Part shown: positions 1-11,647 of the stretch, piece after piece
How positions within the stretch are numbered: position 1 is the first letter of the stretch
How the letters are laid out: every line of letters starts with the position of its first letter
Assembly: GCF_011745365.1 (NCBI RefSeq)
Contig: NW_024468909.1
Coordinates: forward strand, 1,674,001 to 1,738,000
DNA: 64,000 nucleotides
Direction: 5' to 3'
DNA from: Cryphonectria parasitica EP155
Taxonomy: Eukaryota; Ascomycota; Sordariomycetes; Diaporthales; Cryphonectriaceae
Program-made: the position numbers and the translations under genes
The notes under the pieces: model-generated
What the model was told of the DNA's origin: nothing
The model's input: only the letters and a program-made list of their open reading frames with translations
The model's database searches: none

Positions 1-1767
1 ACGCAGGAATACACGAGACAGTCGATTGAGGGAGGTTTTACACTGGGGTCTCTTGTCTCCCCCAAACCGGTCGGCGAGGTGACCGCCTGCTTCCTCCCGA
101 CCCGCTCTCAGGCGCAGAGAAAAGAGGAGAGGAATTGGACCTTCTCTTTCCTGGGGGACAGACCAACGGATGGACAGGGACAGAGCATTTGCTTGGTTGG
201 GTTGGGGGATTGTCTTATTGCAATATGAGAGATTCTTTGCATCACGCTTGGCACCTCGCTTGGGGAAGACCAGAGGACGTGGGGACTAATTGTCTTTGTA
301 TATATGCGGTGCCGTGTCTTTTATGGCCTCGACGTGTTTTGTCTCTGTTTGCAGCGCAGGCAAAACAAAAAGAGAAAAGAAAAAGGAAGAGAGGGTGGGT
401 AGGATGATTGATGCATTACATAAACGCACATTGACGGTACATACATCCACACATACATTTCATGGGTTGGGGGGGGGGGGATTGTGATCATATTCCTTTT
501 TGCGGGTTGAAAAAAATGGGGGTCGGGGGAGGCGGCGTGAATGGGGTCGGAACATGGATCAACCAACCAGCAGGTATTTTTCTGGGGGCAAGACAGGGCG
601 GCATTGTATGTACCTTTTTTCTCCCTTTTTTCTTCTTTTCCTAAAGGCAGAGGGGGGGGGGGAGGGGCTTGATCACGCATATCATATATTGCATTTCATC
701 CTGCCGGGCATTGGGAGAGGGGAAAAGGGGCGGAGGCTGGCTCTGGGGCAAAGAGAAATATTTATTCACACTAAACAACATAATGATCTTATTCTGTGGG
801 CGGAAGAACGCGAGGAGGCAACGACATAGAGAGCCGGAGTTCTTCTAGCGGGGGGGAGGAGAAAGTGAAGAGAAGAAGAGGAAGAGGAAAGGAAAGAGAG
901 CTTAAAAGATACCAAATTAAAACCTCGTCTTCAATGTTACAGACATCTGAACGAGTTGGACATAGACAGACTGGTTGAGAGCCTTGGGATAGGATAAATA
1001 TAGTGTTGGGCCATGAACGGGCGACTGATTTAGGGAGTAGTGGGTGGTGGTAGAAGTCTCTGGCTACAGCCCCCTTCCTGCCCCCTGCCCCCCCCCCACC
1101 GCCTGGAGTTGTTTTTTTTTTCAGCCCCCCCAGGGCTGCACCCATACACAGACAACAGGAGCATTCACAAGATTTCAGTCAGGAAAAACTTAAAGAGAAA
1201 TCACGGCCCGTGAATAGGCTGGAAGGATTTATGAATTATATCCTCGGTCCGACCGTATCAGTAGTGAGAAGATTCACCAGGTCGATTATCAAGCAAGGAC
1301 CTACGCACCCTCTCAATGGTTGATTGGTACGTACCGTTCACTAACACACGTAGGCCTAGCTAGCCTCGATGTCACCCACACCGTCCGCCGGAGCCCGCGA
1401 ACCAATATCGTAGCTGTCTCTTTTTTCTACCTTCCCAATATGTCCCTTACAAAAGAAAAATTGTAAAGCTGGAGTCTTCTTCTTGATCTTCACCTAAAAA
1501 CCCCCAAAACCCAAAATGTGTTACGAGCAGTTGGAAACCCAGTGCCCCTTCCTTGCCGGGAAAGAAGGAAAGGAGGCGGGTATCCTCGGCAAGTCTTTTG
1601 AATCTCACCCTCGGTAGTGCTTGCTATACTTGTGGTGGCTTTCTCAATCTACCTTCTCCTCATCACCACCATCTTGTCCCATTTTCTTCCATCCACGACC
1701 ATGCCTTGATTGCTGGCTGCTCTCATTAAGAAAAAAGAAAAGAAACCGCTCCTTCACCACCATAGAA
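1..1767. other. Intergenic and 5' leader region with G/C runs
   Basis: No supportable coding gene is seen here. The stretch contains runs of G (about 469-480 and 652-662) and a C-rich patch near 1080-1100. Open frames are short, mostly start at non-ATG codons and have low-complexity translations. The last few hundred bases are pyrimidine-rich and are probably the promoter and leader of the acetoacetyl-CoA synthetase gene that starts at 1768. Confidence 0.5.
1701..1709 (+). promoter_or_regulatory. Minimal upstream ORF before the acetoacetyl-CoA synthetase start
   Basis: ATG CCT TGA forms a two-codon upstream ORF 59 nt before the chosen start codon, in a favourable ACC-ATG context. If it lies in the mRNA it could dampen initiation at 1768. 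The transcription start is not known, so its presence in the mRNA is an inference. Confidence 0.35.
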
Positions 1768-4018
1768 ATGTCCATTCAAGACACCCTGAAACCCGTCAAC
1801 GGGTCCAATGGCGGGGAGGCGCCCATCCTCTGGCAACACCCAAACCCGTCCAGCACCAACCTCGCCCGCTTCATGCGCCATGTAGGCCAGAAGACACGGC
1901 CCGATCTCACCCTGGACTCATACGAGGCGCTCTATCAGTGGTCTATAGACGACATTGCCGGGTTCTGGGGTGCCGTGTGGGAGTTTTGCGGGGTCAAGGC
2001 CTCGAAGCCCTACGAGCACGTCCTGTCGTCCTCGTCCCCGCCCATGTTTCCCAGGCCAGACTTCTTTGCCGGCGCCAGGCTGAACTTTGCAGAGAACCTC
2101 TTGTTCCCAGCCGGCGAGTGGGTCGACAAGAACAGCACGGCCGTCATCACAGTAACGGAGCGGTGGGAGGACGAAGAGGGCGGCGTGCGCGAGACGAGCT
2201 GGGCCCAGTTGCGCGAGGCCGTGAGGCAATGTGCAGGCGCGCTGCGGGCGTCGGGTCTGCAGCAGGGCGAGATCGTCGCGGGTTTCGTATCGAACCATGT
2301 CGAGGCGCTGGTGGCCATGCTGGCTGCCGCCTCCATCGGTGCGGTGTGGACGGGTATCAGCCCTGATACGGGAGTCTCTGCCGTGCTGGATCGTCTGGCC
2401 CAGATCGGGCCCAAGGTGCTGTTTGCCGACAATGCGATGGTGTATAACGGCAAGGAGTGGTCGAGCACGGAGAAGACGGCCGAGATCGTGGCCGAGCTGA
2501 GGGCGGCGGGTGGGTTGGAGCTGGTGGTCGTGATCGAGACGCTGCGCGGCGCCGAGATGGGCCTCGCGGAGCTGAAGAGAGGAGGACAAAAGACGGGGCG
2601 GGTCGAGACCTGGGATGACTTCCTGACAGCCTCCTCACCAGACGAGCCGCTGCGCTTCGAACAGCTGCCGCCGTCACACCCGCTCTACATCCTCTACAGC
2701 AGCGGCACCACGGGCCTCCCCAAGGCCATCATCCACACGGCGGCGGGTACGCTCCTCCAGCACAAGAAGGAGCATTTCTTGCACTGCTCTCTCACCGCCG
2801 CCAGCCGCATGCTCTACTATACGACCACCTCCTGGATGATGTGGCACTGGAGCATCTCCGCTCTCGCCGTCGGCGCCTCCTTGGTCCTCTACACCGGCTC
2901 CCCTTTTCGCCCCCACTCCCACCTCTCCCTCCCTCGCCTTCTCTCCAAGTTCCGCGTCACCCACTTTGGCACCAGCGCCGCCTATCTCGTCGCCCTCGAG
3001 GCCAACGGTGTGCGGCCCGTCGAAGACCCCACCCTCGACCTCTCCGCCCTCGAGGCCATCTACTCCACTGCTAGCCCCCTCCCGCCTTCCACTTTTGCCT
3101 TCGTCTACGAGGCGTTTCCCAGGACGATCAACCTGGGGAGTATCACGGGTGGCACCGACATCATCTCACTATTTGGCGCGCCCTGTCCGTTCCTGCCTGT
3201 GCGTGCTGGGGAGATCCAGTGCGCAGGCCTGGGTATGGCTGTAGAGGTGGTTGATAGCGCTTCTCCTGAGGATGACCCACGACCTGTCGAGCCGTCTGGG
3301 AGCCCTGGGGATCTGGTCTGTGTAAAGCCGTTCCCTTGTCAACCGCTGACCTTTTTTGGCAAGGGCGGTGATGACAAGTACCGAGCTGCCTAGTACGTCC
3401 TCTCTCTTTCTCTTTCTCTTCTCTTTCCTTACTTTCCATCCATCCATTCAACTCCACGATCACCTAAATGACCACAACAACTAACCAACCCAACCGTCAC
3501 TCAGCTTCGAACGCTTCACAACCCCCAAAGGTCCCATCTGGGCGCATGGCGACTTCGTCTCCCTCACCCCCACCCGCGGCCTTGTCATGCTCGGCCGGTC
3601 CGACGGCGTCCTCAAGCCTGCCGGCGTGCGCTTCGGTTCCGCCGAGATCTACAACATCCTCACTCGCTACTTTGCCCCCACCATCGCCGACGCCGTCTGC
3701 ATCGGCCGCCGCCGTCCCGCACTCGACGCAGACGAGTCCGTCTGCCTCTTCCTCGTCATGCGCGAGGGCCACCGTTTTGTGCAGGGTGAGACGGACGTGG
3801 AGGTGAAGCGGGTGATCCGGGACCGGCTGAGTCCGCGGCATGTCCCTGCCGTGGTGGCCGAGTGTGGGCCGGACGGGGTTCCGAGGACGGGCAACGGTAA
3901 GAAGATCGAGGTGGCCGTGAAGCAGATCTTGAGTGGCCTGCCGGTGCGGACGAATGCCTCGGTGGCGAATCCGGAGGCGCTGGAGTGGTTCCGGACCTGG
4001 GCTGCTGAGCATCCTTGA
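1768..4018 (+). CDS. Acetoacetyl-CoA synthetase (acetoacetate-CoA ligase), two exons
   Basis: This cytosolic adenylate-forming enzyme (ANL superfamily) would activate acetoacetate to acetoacetyl-CoA with ATP and CoA, feeding ketone-body carbon into lipid and sterol synthesis. Exons are 1768-3392 and 3505-4018, giving 712 aa, the usual family length. The intron has a GTACGT donor, a CTAAC branch site and a CAG acceptor, and splits the Tyr of RAAYFERF. Visible motifs are the N-terminal ACS-type segment (FWGAVWEFCGV), the AMP-binding loop YSSGTTGLPK near residue 310, WAHGDF after the splice junction, and the C-terminal PRTGNGKK, whose first Lys (about residue 674) is the expected adenylation lysine. 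The open frame extends upstream of 1768, but 1768 is the first ATG in frame and fits the family N-terminus. The gene is convergent with the exchanger gene. Confidence 0.93.
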
Positions 4019-4088
4019 CCAGACAAGGCCAAGCCAAATATGGGAGATAGACTTCTCTTTCTTCTTGAATAGACTTCTTTTGGAGACT

Positions 4089-4136
<48 letters not shown>

Positions 4137-4518
4137 AAGGGGGGGGGGGGAGGGGAGAAAAGTTGTTTGGTAGACAAAAAAAAAAAAAAAAAAGAACGAA
4201 GAATAGACTAGGGAAAACAAGAAGAGAAGAAAATTCAGCAATTGGTAAGGTCAAAATGGATGTTTCAAGCTATTCATTCCACCGCCGTCTAGAGTGCGAT
4301 CGATCCAATATGCCACAAACCTAACGCCTCGGATCGTGTGATTTACAACAGCAGCAACAAGGTTCACCTCGACCCCCTTTTCCGAGATCAGATTCATCAT
4401 AAATATGTGAACAAACCCCCCCACACCCCAGAACGCCCTCGAAATGCACGTCAGAGTTTTGTCTGTACTTTCCCGCTTTCTCTTCTTCGTCTTCTTCTTC
4501 TTTGTTCTCATTTGTCTA
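4019..4518. other. Convergent 3' region with microsatellite
   Basis: This 500-bp gap lies between two convergent stop codons. It holds a (GA)n tract at about 4092-4132, a G run at 4139-4150 and an A run at about 4176-4193. It presumably contains both 3' UTRs. No gene is seen. Confidence 0.6.
4092..4132. repeat. (GA)n microsatellite
   Basis: About 20 uninterrupted GA units are followed by an imperfect GAAA stretch and a G homopolymer. Such tracts vary in length between strains. Confidence 0.9.
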
Positions 4519-6891
4519 CTATACATTGGCTCCTCCGGGGCTCCCGTGTCCATTTCCTCCTCTGCCCCGGCCATCGTCTAGTAGTAGATGCGGCTTGATA
4601 AAGTCGTCGTCCAGCTGCTTGAACAGGGCCGATGGGTCCTCGGCCGTGAGCAGCTGCTTGAGCGCCCCCGCGGCTGACTTGGCGCCCTCCGACAACGTGA
4701 CAGACCTCTCGCGGGATCCTCCCATTGCTGCTGCTCCTGCGGATGTGGACGAGCTTTCCCCGTTGTTGGCCGCGGGGGCGGGGCTCGCTCTGCGCTTTGG
4801 TGCAGCGGGCGGCAGGTCCGAGATGTCCACGTCGCTGTCGAGCTCCGACTCGGTCACGCTGTTCGAAGTGCTGCCGAGCAGGTCCGCCTGTTCCGGATCG
4901 AGCGCGTTCCTCGAGCCTTTGCGGCTCATGCTCACAGGCCGGCCCATCCCGTGCGGGCTCCTGTGCCCGGATGCCCACCCGGCCGGGTCGTCGGCCTTGC
5001 GCTTCCCATTGGCGCCGCCATCGACAGGGTCGAGGTGGACACTGGAGCCTGCCCGTCGCGGGGCAAAGCCGATGCCTGAGCCGCCGCGCTTGTAGTAGCT
5101 GCCTCCCGGCACGGCCTCGATATCGAACTCGTCATCCGACTCGAGCTCCTCCGTCACGCCCGTCCGGATGTTGAGGATCTCCAACATTCGCGCTGTCGTG
5201 CCGCCGAATATGATCACGGTCAGGACCACCACCACTAGCACTGTCGCCTTCAGCGCAAATCTGTCGTTCCCGGTGATGAGCGCGGCGAGGGCCACACCCA
5301 CGGCACCTCGAAGACCGGCCCAGAAAAGCATCGCCTGGTAGTTGTAAGGTAGCTCGTCCGGCTGGTCCATGATCCCGCGGCGACGTGCTCGATACCGAAT
5401 AAACCAGTTGATCGCTCTCGACAGCGGGAATACGGCTACCCATCTCGCCGCACAGACAGCCAACACGGTGACGATGGTAAAGAGAGGCTTATACTCGAGG
5501 CCGTCCCCGGTGAACAGCGACAGTCCGAGGTAGATGAAGATGAAATTCTCCGAGAGCTGGGCCAGGACCTGGAAGATGTACTTGGTTGTGAGCTGGGTCC
5601 TCCTGGACATGTTGAAGTAGGCGTAATGCTTGAGCGTGATACCGCAGAAGAGCAAAGACACGATACCTAGTTGTTTGGCAAGGTCTGTTAGTCTATGGTT
5701 CTGGGCCAGAGAAGTCAGATTGCTTAGGCAGATAAGGATAAACGTACCTGACATCTTGATGGCCTGAGAGAAGAAATATGTAGAGTAGGCAATCAACACG
5801 ATCAGACAGCTCTCGATCTTGGGGTACCTCCGCACGTATGTGTATTTCAGACTGAGGGCAGCGGCGATGCCGACAGCGACGCCGATAGCCAAGCTGCCAA
5901 AGAAGTCAAACAAGAAGGTCCCGATACCGAAAAAAAGACTCGCGATCCCAGACATGTGAGCGGCGCCGGTCTTGGACTTCTGCGCGGCCTCGAAGATGAC
6001 GATGGCGATGGCGTCGTTCAGGATGGACTCGCCAAAGATGATGGTGTAGAGTTTGGGGTCGACCTTGTACGAGTTGAAGATGGCCAGGATGGTGACGGGG
6101 TCAGTGGCGGACAGCGTGGCACCGACCGAGATGGCGTCCACCCAGCCCATGTCCAGGCCGTCGAGGGGAATCCGCGTGTACACCCATAGTATGACGCCTA
6201 TTACAACGGCGGAAAGGAAAGTTCCGGCGAAGGCAAATGTCAGGATCGTGCCGATGTTCCGAAAGAAGTTGCTCTGGTGCAGCTCGTAGCCCGAGGACAG
6301 GATGATCGGGGGTAGGAGGAGGTTGAAGAAGATCTGGTAGTCGAAGCTGACGAGGTTCTGGAGCGTCTCACCACCGGCGACTCGCAGCGTCAGTCCAACG
6401 ATCATGCCTAGGCGCATCACGTTTTAGTCAGTCCTGGCTCTCATTATTTGTCCTCCTCCTCGAGCTTGGAAGAGGGGTAGAGGGAAGTAGGGGTGGGCAG
6501 AGGGCGCGCGCACCGGCAAAGATGGATGCGACAGTCTCGTGTATGGCCGTGACCTTCCTCTGCTGTAGGAAGTAGCTAGTGAAGAGGGCCACTATCATCA
6601 GCATGATGAGGATGAAGATAGCCCATGATGCGTAGATCTCCTTCTCGGAGGCATCCTCTCCTGCTCGTAATGTATCTCGTCAGCTTCTCTCGTCGCGCCG
6701 GCGTCGCATGGACGGGGCAAATCGGTGTTCAAGGGCTCGTACCGTCAGGGTCAGTCTCCTCAGCTGCCCGCCCTGCAATCATCAAAAGTAAATGTCAGCA
6801 CCGTCGAGCAAACGTCACGAAGGAAGAAGAGGGGGAGGGGGTGGCGCATACGGGAAAGGTCGACGCAACTGGAGAACAGGTTGTCGAGCAT
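4519..6891 (-). CDS. Na+(K+)/H+ exchanger, NHX1/CPA1 family, five exons
   Basis: This multi-pass antiporter would exchange luminal protons for cytosolic Na+ or K+ in endosomes or the vacuole. Exons in coding order are 6852-6891, 6743-6772, 6514-6660, 5748-6407 and 4519-5666, giving 674 aa. All junctions are in phase. Visible are an N-terminal membrane segment (WAIFILIMLMIVALF), the amiloride-binding-like FFNLLLPPIIL, and the CPA1 core GESILNDAIAIVIFE with the Asn-Asp pair expected to bind ions. The C-terminus is a cytosolic, Ser-rich, disordered tail of about 230 residues. The 81-nt last intron (5667-5747) is a multiple of three and lacks stops, so the frame stays open if it is retained. The first two exons are only 40 and 30 nt, so the N-terminus is the least certain part. 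The family assignment is strong, but the organelle is inferred from homology. Confidence 0.9.
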
Positions 6892-8730
6892 GGTCGGGGT
6901 CCACACTCAGGAGGGTCGCTCGGATGAGTCGATGGTAGGGGGGAGAGAGGGGTCTGGGCGTCAAAGAATGGGCAGCGACGGGGTTGGACCGTCACGATGG
7001 GTGGCCTCGTAAAGGACGTGGCCGACACATAGGGATCTCGGGGGGAACTTTGGACTTTTGGACTTTGGACTTGGATTTAAACTGGGCCTTTGCAGGTCAA
7101 GAATACTTGTCGACACAACAACCAGCCTTCAAAGATGTGAGCGTGAGAGAAAAAGTGAACTCGTCAAGAGCGAGTAGTATTGATGAAGGAGCGAGGATGT
7201 TGGACGAGGGGATGAATGACAACAGCAGCACATGATGATTAAAAGAGAGAGTGAGAGGCATGACGACGCAATCCGCGATTCCAATATCGGCTACAGAGCT
7301 CAGGCTGGGAACTTCTGCCGTTTGGCCTCAGCGCTATTCTGCCCTTGTCAACCTGTCCACTTTCGGTCCCACCCTAGATCCACCCATGTGTCTTTTAATA
7401 TGATCAGAAGACGAGACGAGGGTTAGGGTTCCAAGAGTCCGTTCTCTGTCTCCCCAAGAAGCATTATTTGTACAGTAATCATGTGTAAATCTACGTTACG
7501 ATATATAAACATCCAATATATACACACATATTTATAGATATTCAGGCTAATAGTGTGTCCATTCTGGCCCCTGGAATTGCCAATGTAATGATGGATCCTG
7601 CATGTGCAGACCCACAATCACAAAATACTGTAGCGATACAAGATACTGTGTCGCTGCCACTAGAAGCTGCTGGGACCAGCCAGTCAACATAGTGCTACAA
7701 TAGCATGGCTGTGGAACTGCAGTATCAGTACAGATTAGTCCCCGTTTCAGAACGAGACCTACCATAGTACCTAATAGATACTGCATTGAACAATCCCAAG
7801 TGCATGTGAGCCTGTTTGTCTGCTGACACCCCATCGCATTTACACACCACACCTACTATATCCCCGTAATAATAAGCTTATGATGGTGATTGATATGCTT
7901 GGCCAGAGGACCCGGAGGAAAAAAAAAACCAAAACCAAGGTTCGGTCTGTATGTCTGCTGATGGAACCCCAAGCACATCGAGACACGTGGGAAAGTCGAC
8001 AATACATGTCTGGGGAAAAAGTGGTTTAATTGGAGAAATGGCGGTTCACCAGAAGACCCTTCTCCGCCCCCCCCCCCCTGTCATGCTGTTCGGGCATGGG
8101 AACAGCGTGGAGGACAGGGGACCTCAGCACCCTGTGACATCGAACTTCAGGCTCAAGTTCAGGCCTAGTCTTGGCGCACAGCCCTCTCAGCTCAGCGCTC
8201 TGCTCTTCAAACGTGCAGCACGCGGTATGGACGTCTTTCAAACGGATTACCTTATGTCCTCTCTCCCTTCCCTCTTTTACTATCAAGTTTCCTAGACCTC
8301 TTAGACGCACACATTCATCCTCGGAGAGAAGGGGGAAATCGTACATATCTCCTCAGCTCATCCTCTCGCCCTAAAGTATCTACTCTCCCATCTTCCGTCT
8401 GCATCACCAACTGTGTTCTTGACTGGAAGGAGCACGACAACACTCCTTTGTCCTTTCTTACTCCTGCGAAGACTGCTCGCCCAGGCACCTTCTCTTTCCC
8501 CCTCCTCTTTCTTCCCTGACTACTCGGATTCATGAGTACCATATGACATCCCCCTTCAAGAGGCTTACACAGCCAAAAAAGCCGAGATCCGTCCAGAGAC
8601 TTGTTCGGGAGAGACAGCTATAAAAGGTGGCCAGGCACGATATTATCATCGAGGTTTCATTCCGAGGATTGGATGCTCGAGACTTGGTACGACACACAAT
8701 CACGTATACAGCTGTTCGGCAACTTTCCGC
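6892..8730. other. Divergent intergenic region between exchanger and sugar transporter
   Basis: About 1.8 kb separates two divergently transcribed transporter genes and should carry both promoters. I see no convincing gene. A short telomere-like sequence (two GGGTTA-type units) occurs near 7420 and a C run at 8067-8078. The last 150 bases hold an upstream ORF, listed separately. Confidence 0.5.
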
Positions 8731-8816
8731 ATGACTTCGTCAAAAGCCAACTCTTCAGATCGAGCAGAGGCCGCAGCCTCCGAGGGTCCCGATTCGCTGG
8801 CCCTTTCATCGAGTAG
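8673..8816 (+). promoter_or_regulatory. Upstream ORF overlapping the sugar transporter start
   Basis: An ATG at 8673 opens a 47-codon frame that runs past the transporter ATG (8731) in a different frame and stops at 8816. If transcription starts upstream of 8673, scanning ribosomes would meet this ATG first, which would repress transporter translation. Alternatively the transcript starts between 8676 and 8731. Confidence 0.4.
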
Positions 8817-10952
8817 TCAAGACCCGGCCACGCCAACGCGAAGTAGCATCTCGGTCGAAGTCCCCCATGCTGCAGGCGCCAGACAGGATGACGAGGTCGA
8901 CGAGGCATCGCCCTTGCTCTCCTCAGCCTCGAGTTCTCACGAGCAACATGGCTTCCTGGCGCCAGGCCGTCCTCGCGCTGCGGACCGCGACGAGTTCCAG
9001 TCGACCAAGAGCATATGGTACCTCATCCTGCTAACCATAAGCATCGGGGGCCTGCAGATCGCCTGGTCGGTAGAGATGTCCAATGGCTCGCCGTATTTGC
9101 TCTCGCTGGGCCTGAGCAAGTCGCTGATGGCCCTGGTCTGGATAGCTGGGCCGCTGACGGGCACGCTGGTCCAGCCCTACGTCGGCATGCTGAGCGACAG
9201 GTGCAGGATCTCCTGGGGCAAGAGGAAGCCCTTCATGCTCGGGGGCGCTGTAGCCACCATGGCCTCCCTGATGATTCTCGCCTGGTCCAAAGATATCGTC
9301 GGTGGCTTTCTAAGTCTTTTCGGGGCAGACCCGGCCTCGCAGGGCGTCAAGGTCACCGTTATTGTCTTTGCGGTACTATGGGTTTATATTCTCGACTTCT
9401 CCATCAACACAGGTAAGGTTTCGTTTTCTTTCTCTTTCTCTGGCTGCAACTGCGAGGTACAAAATTTCGCTAAATCTTCAACTCCCAAAACCAAGTCCAA
9501 GCTGCGATCCGCGCTTTCATCGTCGACTGCGCACCAGCACACCAGCAAGAAGCGGCCAACGCCATGGCCAGCAGGATTACCGGCGTCGGCAACATTGTTG
9601 GCTATATTGCCGGCTACTTAGACCTCCCCAAGATCATGTGGTGGCTCGGCGATAGCCAGTTCAAGTGCCTGTGCGCGATTGCCAGCGTGGCCCTGGGATG
9701 CACCGTGCTGCTGAGCATGGTCATCAAGGAGAGAGACCCGCGCCTCGAAGGGCCCAAGCAAGCCTCGCGGCAGCCGGGGGTCTTCTCCTTCTTCATCAAG
9801 CTCTTCACGTCCATCAAGAGGCTCCCGCCGCAGACTAAAAAGGTGTGCATCGTGCAGTTCTGCGCGTGGATCGGCTTCTTCCCGATGCTCTTCTATACGT
9901 CTTCCTACATTGGCGAGATCTACGTCCAGCCGTATCTCGAGGAGAACCCCCATATGACCCCCGAGGAGGTTGACCAGCTCTACGAGAAGGCAACCAGGGT
10001 GGGCACTTTTGCTCTGCTCATCTTTGCCATCACCAGCCTGACCACCAACGTCTTCCTGCCCTTCTTCATCGCGCCGACCTACGACAGCCAACCCGTCGGC
10101 GAGGCGCCAGGCGAGGGCCCTTCCACGTCCCTTCACACGTACGGTGGTGAAAACAACAGCAAGTCCTGGACAGACCGTCTCATCATCCCGGGCCTGACGC
10201 TCCGCCGCGCCTGGATGTTCTCCCAGCTGCTATTCATGGTTAGCATGCTCTGCACCGTCATCGTCCGCACAGTCCCCGCCGCCACCGTTCTTGTCGGCCT
10301 CGTGGGCATCACCTGGGCCCTAACCCTCTGGGCTCCCTTCGCCATCATCAGTGCAGAGATCAGTCGCCGCGACGCCCTTGCCCGCCAGAGGAAGCAAGCA
10401 TCCTCCTCCACCACCGGTCCTGCAGCCGGCCCTTCTTCTTCTTCTTCTATTCCTGCCTCGGCCGCCGGCCCATCCCGATTCGACGGCTACACCTCCGATC
10501 AGGATCACAAGCTTGACGATGACGACGACGAACACGAGACCGACCAGGCCGGCGTCATCCTAGGTATCCACAACATGGCCATCGCCGCCCCGCAGATCAT
10601 CGCCACCGTCGGCTCCAGCCTCATCTTTAAGATCTTCCAGAAACCCCGCGGCACCCCCGGCGACCACTCCATCGCCATCGTCATGGCCATAGGAGGTGTG
10701 ACCGTCGGTGCCTCTGCGTGGTTCATCCACCTCATACGCGACGAGGCTGAGGAGGGGCCCTCCTACTCTGCTGTCGACACCATGGAGGCCGGCGAGGGTG
10801 AGCAGCAGCAGCAGGCCGGCGCGACCCTGCGGCAGAGTATGGAGGGGCTGGCGACGACGGCATCTGCTGGAACTAAGAGCTTCTCGCGGCGGAGCCTGGA
10901 CCGAGCAACGCTGGTGAGGAATAAGAGCTCGAGTGGGCTAGACTATGCCTGA
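8731..10952 (+). CDS. MFS sugar transporter, sucrose/alpha-glucoside (SUT/GPH) type
   Basis: This is a plasma-membrane proton symporter likely to take up sucrose, maltose or related glucosides, similar in architecture to plant SUTs and fission yeast Sut1. Exons are 8731-9412 and 9496-10952, giving 712 aa. The 83-nt intron has a GTAAGG donor and the joined sequence reads INTVQAAIRAFIVDC. An acidic and Ser-rich cytosolic N-terminus of about 90 residues precedes the first membrane segment (WYLILLTISIGGLQIAW). The GPH/SUT signature appears as SDRCRISWGKRKPF between helices 2 and 4. A long disordered central loop (about residues 540-600, Ser/Pro then Asp-rich) precedes the last helices (GVILGIHNMAIAAPQI). 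The substrate cannot be read from sequence. An overlapping uORF precedes the start. Confidence 0.88.
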
Positions 10953-11647
10953 TGGAAGGGGATTCTCGGGATTGCAGACGCAAGGTCGTGGCGACTAGCA
11001 GACTAGTCTATAGAGTAAAGGGTTTCAAGACCAGTCCTATATGCATATGCTTGAATGCGGATCTGAATTGACTGAATACTTCAAATTCCCCTACGGGAGA
11101 AAATAATACAACAGCCTCCCAAAGGATCAATGGTCAAAATCTGAAGAATTGGTTCCCTCCCCCGTCTTCCGAGAGAAAACGAAAAAGAAAATGAAGGAAA
11201 GAAATAAGGAAAAGAAAAGATACCAGAATCATGGACAACCCTGCATATGTCTTGCATAAAGCTGAGCAGGTAGCGGACCACCCCCAAACAATACCTTTGG
11301 TGAGAACTACCTCCCCTTCAATCTTTAAGAAAAGAGAAAGTATATACCCTCTCAAAACAGGCCCACCTGGGCCTTGTGTGCTCATCAGCCAGTACATATC
11401 TATAGACTTGACCGTCGCTGGAACGCCCTCGAGAACAAGTCTCTCATCGTTGCAAGGTCTCATTAACGACCAGTGAGCAAGGTATTGGTATCAGCACGCG
11501 CATCCGTCCTCGCGGACTGAATCAAGATCGTAGGGGACCGTAGCAGAGACGCTTGGCAAGATTGTATAACTTTCTGGGCCGGTTTGCAGGGCAGAAGCAG
11601 CATGTGTTGTACCCGAGGTGCTCGAATGACCCTATGAGCCTGAGCCC
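10953..11647. other. Convergent 3' region
   Basis: This 695-bp gap separates the stop of the sugar transporter from the stop of the small secreted protein gene on the other strand. It is A/T-richer than the flanking coding DNA and presumably holds both 3' UTRs. No gene is seen. Confidence 0.5.

Noticed and set aside
1621..1767. Upstream extension of the acetoacetyl-CoA synthetase frame
   Set aside because: It opens at TTG, is low complexity and pyrimidine-derived, and the ATG at 1768 gives the normal family N-terminus.
7418..7435. Telomere-like GGGTTAGGGTT
   Set aside because: Only two units are present, which is too short for an interstitial telomere; it is noted only as a possible telobox-type promoter motif.
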